Below are positions 60,470 to 64,000 of a DNA stretch of 64,000 nucleotides, in pieces (the first letter of the stretch is position 1; each line of letters starts with the position of its first letter). The notes beneath the pieces were generated by a model. The model worked only from the letters and a program-made list of their open reading frames with translations, ran no database searches and was not told the origin of the DNA. The DNA is from Gnetum montanum (taxonomy: Eukaryota > Streptophyta > Gnetopsida > Gnetales > Gnetaceae), in contig MNCI01002984.1 in the NCBI GenBank assembly GCA_015680685.1, positions 355,279-419,278 on the forward strand, in the 5' to 3' direction. Both the position numbers and the translations under genes were made by a program.

Positions 60470-61250
60470 CATAGTAGAGGTTGAATCCAAAATTAAAGAA
60501 AGTTGTTAAAAAGAAGATTGAAATGCTCATAAAAGATAGATTCAAGTAGCCTATAATAGATAGTGAAAGGATTAGTTCACTTATTATTGTGTCAAAGAAA
60601 GGGGATTACTAGAGGATCTATATTAACTTTAGGTTGTTGAATATGATAACCTTCAAGGATCATTTTTCATTTCCATTTTTGGCTAGGTGTTGGACACCAT
60701 TGTAGGACATAAGTCTTATAGCTTCCTAGATGGCTATAGTGGCTACAATCAAACCTAGATAGTCTTAGAAGATCATATCAAAACTACATTCAAAAGTCCA
60801 TTGGGAAATCTTGCTTACAAAAATATGCTCTTTGGCTTGTGCAATGTCCTTGCAATATTCCAATGTTTAGTCCTTAGTATCTTGCAGCAATAAATTGATA
60901 ATGGTATAAAAGTATTCATGGATGGCTTCTCCATCTACAACTCTGATTTTGAGCAAGCATTGGGCCATCTAAAGCAGGTGTTGAAATGATGTGTAAAAAC
61001 TAATTTTAAGTTTAACTAGGAAAAAACCATTTAATGATCTAGGAGGATACTATTCTTGGATAATAAGTGTCAAAGAAAGAAATAGAGATGGATCCTGAGA
61101 AGATAAGAATGATCCAAGAAATAACATAGAGATAACAAACAATAGAAAATATGAGATCTTTCCTTGGATATGTGTGCTACTATAAAGGTTTCATAGAAAA
61201 CTTTTTTTAAAATTATTAAACTACTAGTGGAATTAATGAAAAAGTATGCA
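60470..61250 (+). pseudogene. Gypsy RT remnant
   Basis: Blocks in order: RIYINFRLLN, SFLDGYSGYNQT (first catalytic Asp kept), KTTFKSPLGNLAY, FGLCNVLAIFQ, then KVFMDGFSIYNSDFEQALGH. The catalytic FMDDF box reads FMDGF, a loss of the second Asp. SFLGYVCYYKGF (about 61,155) is the thumb block. Confidence 0.85.
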
Positions 61251-61720
61251 ACATTTAATTTGACCAAGGAATGCAATCATACATTTAAATATCTGAAATA
61301 AAAGCTTATATAAACTCCATTCCTACAAGTTTTTGAGTGATCTAAACCATTGTATATCATGATAGATGTATCCAAGTGTTTCTTGGAAGTCATGCTTAGA
61401 TAACTCAATTTCAAAAGAACATCCATACTATATCCATTGCATGCTCAAGATCATCACAAATGTACATCTAAACTATACTATCCTAGAAAAAGATCTTATG
61501 ATTGTTGAGTATGCCACAAAACATTTTAGGCACTATGTGCATGGATATCTAGTTTTTGTGGACACTGATCATAGTATAATTTGATTCCTTATGAATAAGC
61601 CATCACTTAGCCCTTGTATCATATTATGACTAGTAATATTAGAAGAGTTCGACATAACCATGTTTGATTAAAAGAAGATCAAAAAAATTGTAGCTAATCA
61701 CTTGTCTTTATTACAATGGG
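61251..61720 (+). pseudogene. Gypsy RNase H remnant
   Basis: The stretch 61,366-61,584 includes HPYYIHCMLKII, NYTILEKDLMIVEYATKHF and VFVDTDHSII, the RNase H blocks around the catalytic Glu and Asp-His. A stop follows at 61,582. Confidence 0.8.
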
Positions 61721-62142
61721 ATAATAAAATGGATGAAAAGCCATTCTTTGATCAATTCCTTGATGAACTATTATTTATAAAAGTAACAATGATTACATTT
61801 GACATAGTTAAGCCTTGGTACACTAATTATCTCACTTACTTGCTCACACAAGAAGTTTTTATTGAATGATGCAAACATAGGAAATAATAATTTATACACT
61901 AATTTAAATACTATATGGAGTTTGAGGAAATCTCTATAAAATTTGTATAGATGGCTTAATGTAATGGTGCATTCTAGAAGTAGATCAAATTAAAGTTTTC
62001 TAGGATGCTCACAAGGGACCTTGTGGAGACCATTATTGATGAATCATTAGTTTGCTTGTCAGTGCATCTCAGTTGGCTATTATGTCACATCCACAATGTC
62101 ATAGATGCTACGTTGCAGGTGTTTTATGAAAAAGTGAAATTT
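61721..62142 (+). pseudogene. Gypsy integrase start, truncated
   Basis: DAHKGPCGDHY (about 62,005-62,040) and PQCHRCYVAGVL (about 62,090-62,120) are the H-H-C-C zinc-binding motif. The rest of integrase is missing; the sequence passes into a family-A LTR at 62,143. Confidence 0.7.
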
Positions 62143-62979
62143 TGATCAACTATGATATTGTATATTTGATATCGTAGCACATGTTATGTCAACATATATT
62201 CAATATCATAGGATGCATGCCTACCTATAAATACAGCACTTGGGGGTATGATCCAAATAACTTTCATTCCATCCTTAGGTATACTCTTTTAATTTTTTTT
62301 CATAGTTTTAGTGATAGAGAATGTTCCTAGTGTGGTGTTGAGTAGTTGTATGTAATCTTAGTGAGGTGTACTTGGGCACAATTCATGTCTAAAAATAAAG
62401 ATCGAGATTTCTTTTCATCATTATATCATCCACTTAGTTTTGCTATTTTACTTAGCATGGTTTTTACTATTTGATTGTTTACATTTCTAAGTACTTTACT
62501 TTATTTGTTCATTAGTAAAGTGTAATGAGTATGACTGGTTTCAAGCATTTAAGTGTAATCATTTGGTAATCCCAGTAGTGTTATAGCTTGGTTTGTCCAG
62601 TAGCATAATGCTTGGTAACCCAGTGATGGTTACATGAGCCGAAGACATGTATGGTAAGCTAGGATCAAATGCTCATTGCTATAGGCTAGAGTAGATTTAT
62701 AGTACCACCATTACTTAGATTTAGATTATTATTCTTAACTTTCATCATGTTCACAGCTAGGAGTATTAAAGGCCAAACAACATCAATTATCATATGTCTC
62801 ACTTTGGACTATACCATATGTGACAAAGCTACCACTAGGCTGAGTGGGAAGATAGTGTTCTATGATCGATGTTTACAATCTAGATGCCACAACTAGTCCC
62901 ATCCATGGAATTTGACTGGATCATGCATGAATGCTTGTGATTCATATGGTTGGGCATAGGGGGTACTCGCTGCTCATCA
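62143..62979 (+). repeat. 5' LTR of the right-edge gypsy element
   Basis: 837 bp from TGATCAAC to CTCATCA. ATATC-type motifs (62,150-62,210) precede CCTATAAATACAGC. Confidence 0.85.
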
Positions 62980-62998
62980 TTGGCGTCATTGCTAGGGA
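62980..62998 (+). promoter_or_regulatory. tRNA-Asp-type primer-binding site
   Basis: TTGGCGTCATTGCTAGGGA directly follows the LTR; close to the Athila/Tat consensus. Confidence 0.8.
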
Positions 62999-63112
62999 TG
63001 GTGCTAGTTATCTAGATCAATTTTATTATACACAATCATTGTAAATGTATTAATGATCTATCTTTTAGAAAACATTAATATTCTTAAGTCACACATATTA
63101 TAAAAAAAAACC

Positions 63113-64000
63113 ATGTCTTCTTCACATAGGGCTAATAATGCATCATATGATGAAAACACTAGTAGGAGAAATGATAGGACTTACATTGAGGAAAACTAAA
63201 GTAAACAACCAAAAATAGGGGTTTCCTATGCTCATTTAGACCTTTACTATATACAATTAAAGACTATGTTCAACTAATGCAAATGATCCTAGAGGAGATG
63301 AAGTAAGTCCTAGAATAAGGAGGGCCTTAAGGCCTAGGGCCTCCTCCAAACCTAGAAGAAATAAATCAAGGGACCATAGGGGGAGATATAGTAGCCATGG
63401 TGATTCTCTTGGCTCCCCATCTTCCTCTTCCTCTTCCACATCTAGTTTTGACAAGGATGAACATAGGTATAAAAATAGAGATACACTAAGGGATCAAGAT
63501 GAAGATAGAAATATAAATAGATGAGATCATCAAAGTGAGCATAGATGAGATTATCATAATTAGATAAATAGAAATAGAAATCATCAGCATGACATGTTTG
63601 ATGATGAAGAATCCTTATTGGCTACTTTGAGCATGATGGAGATAATAGAGGTAGTTAGAATACCCCATATGCATCAAAGGAAAAGTTGCATTAAAAGGCT
63701 TGATATGAATAACATCCATAAATTTGTGAGAGGCTATCACTCTAATCCAAAACATCACTTACAAGCCTTCCATGATCCCTGCATCTTGTAGAAAATCAAG
63801 AGTAAGTGGCAAAAGCTTAAGATCTTTCCTAAGAAACTAATTAATAAAGCTGAAAGTTGGTATAGGTCATTGTTACCAAATTCAATCCATCAATGGTCCA
63901 CAATGCTGGAACTCTTCAACAAGAAATCCCAAACCTATGCAAGAGTGCCCAACCTAAGAAAACAAATGCAAGGATGGATGCAAGAAAAGCATGAATCCTT
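63113..64000 (+). pseudogene. Gypsy gag, partial at the window edge
   Basis: MSSSHRANNASYDENTSRRN, then stops. Capsid blocks RLDMNNIHKFVRGY, NPKHHLQAFHDP, LINKAESWYRSL, WSTMLELFNKKSQTYARVPN match the innermost element. The frame changes at least twice and continues beyond the window. Confidence 0.8.

Larger units (their letters stand above)
54660..62142 (+). mobile_element. Family-A gypsy element, truncated in integrase
   Basis: A 5' LTR fragment (to 55,393), a degenerate primer site (TTGTTGGGGACTAGTGCT), gag from 55,527, an unrelated insertion at 57,331-58,690, zinc knuckle, protease, RT and RNase H follow on +. At 62,142 the integrase zinc-binding region meets the LTR of another element. 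Every domain is riddled with stops; this is one of the oldest copies here. Confidence 0.8.
62143..64000 (+). mobile_element. Family-A gypsy element, 5' part, runs off the window
   Basis: LTR 62,143-62,979, primer site TTGGCGTCATTGCTAGGGA from 62,980 (best-preserved tRNA-Asp type in the window), leader, and gag from 63,113. Inserted in the integrase of the previous element. Only the left part is visible. Confidence 0.85.

Overview
The window looks like nuclear DNA of a seed plant. It holds one intron-rich gene whose protein resembles plant DUF829/TMEM53-type alpha/beta hydrolases, set among long, old, stop-riddled Ty1/copia and Ty3/gypsy LTR retrotransposons. The 7.1-kb intron and the depth of nesting and decay fit a large-genome plant, perhaps a gymnosperm; that is inference and no lineage marker was seen.

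Layout. 1-2,184: a decayed minus-strand LTR fragment (LTR family B, rich in GATGTCTT) and featureless AT-rich DNA. 2,185-28,493: one + strand copia element split by a four-level nest. A family-B solo LTR (6,346-6,457 and 25,058-25,861) lies in it; a minus-strand gypsy element (6,458-25,057) lies in the solo LTR; a + strand gypsy element (13,780-23,000, perfect 5-bp target duplication CCACT) lies in the gag of the minus element. The innermost element has gag but no pol. Between gag and its 3' LTR it carries a 934-codon reading frame (19,145-21,946) with about 27 in-frame stops and no frameshift, coding for a long helical, coiled-coil-like protein that I cannot name. This is the most unusual item in the window.

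28,494-41,903: the host gene, seven coding exons on + (30,544-41,003), 402 codons, with a short uORF and a 7.1-kb third intron. 41,904-48,981: a minus-strand gypsy element with only gag and protease (target duplication CAAGT). 49,677-53,930: a + strand family-B element, also gag-protease only. About 54,660-62,142: a + strand gypsy element with gag, protease, RT and RNase H, cut off in its integrase by a further + gypsy element (LTR 62,143-62,979, gag running off the window).

The family-A gypsy elements share a tRNA-Asp-type primer site (the Athila/Tat kind), LTR ends TGATGA...TCATCA, GATATC palindromes crowded upstream of the LTR TATA box, and a CX2CX3HX4C Gag zinc knuckle. Decay is mostly G-to-A/C-to-T change, as expected for methylated plant repeats. 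Two single Ns (13,216 and 13,472) bound a 255-bp piece that is largely an exact inverted copy of the sequence before it, probably an assembly error. None of the retroelement copies looks able to move on its own.
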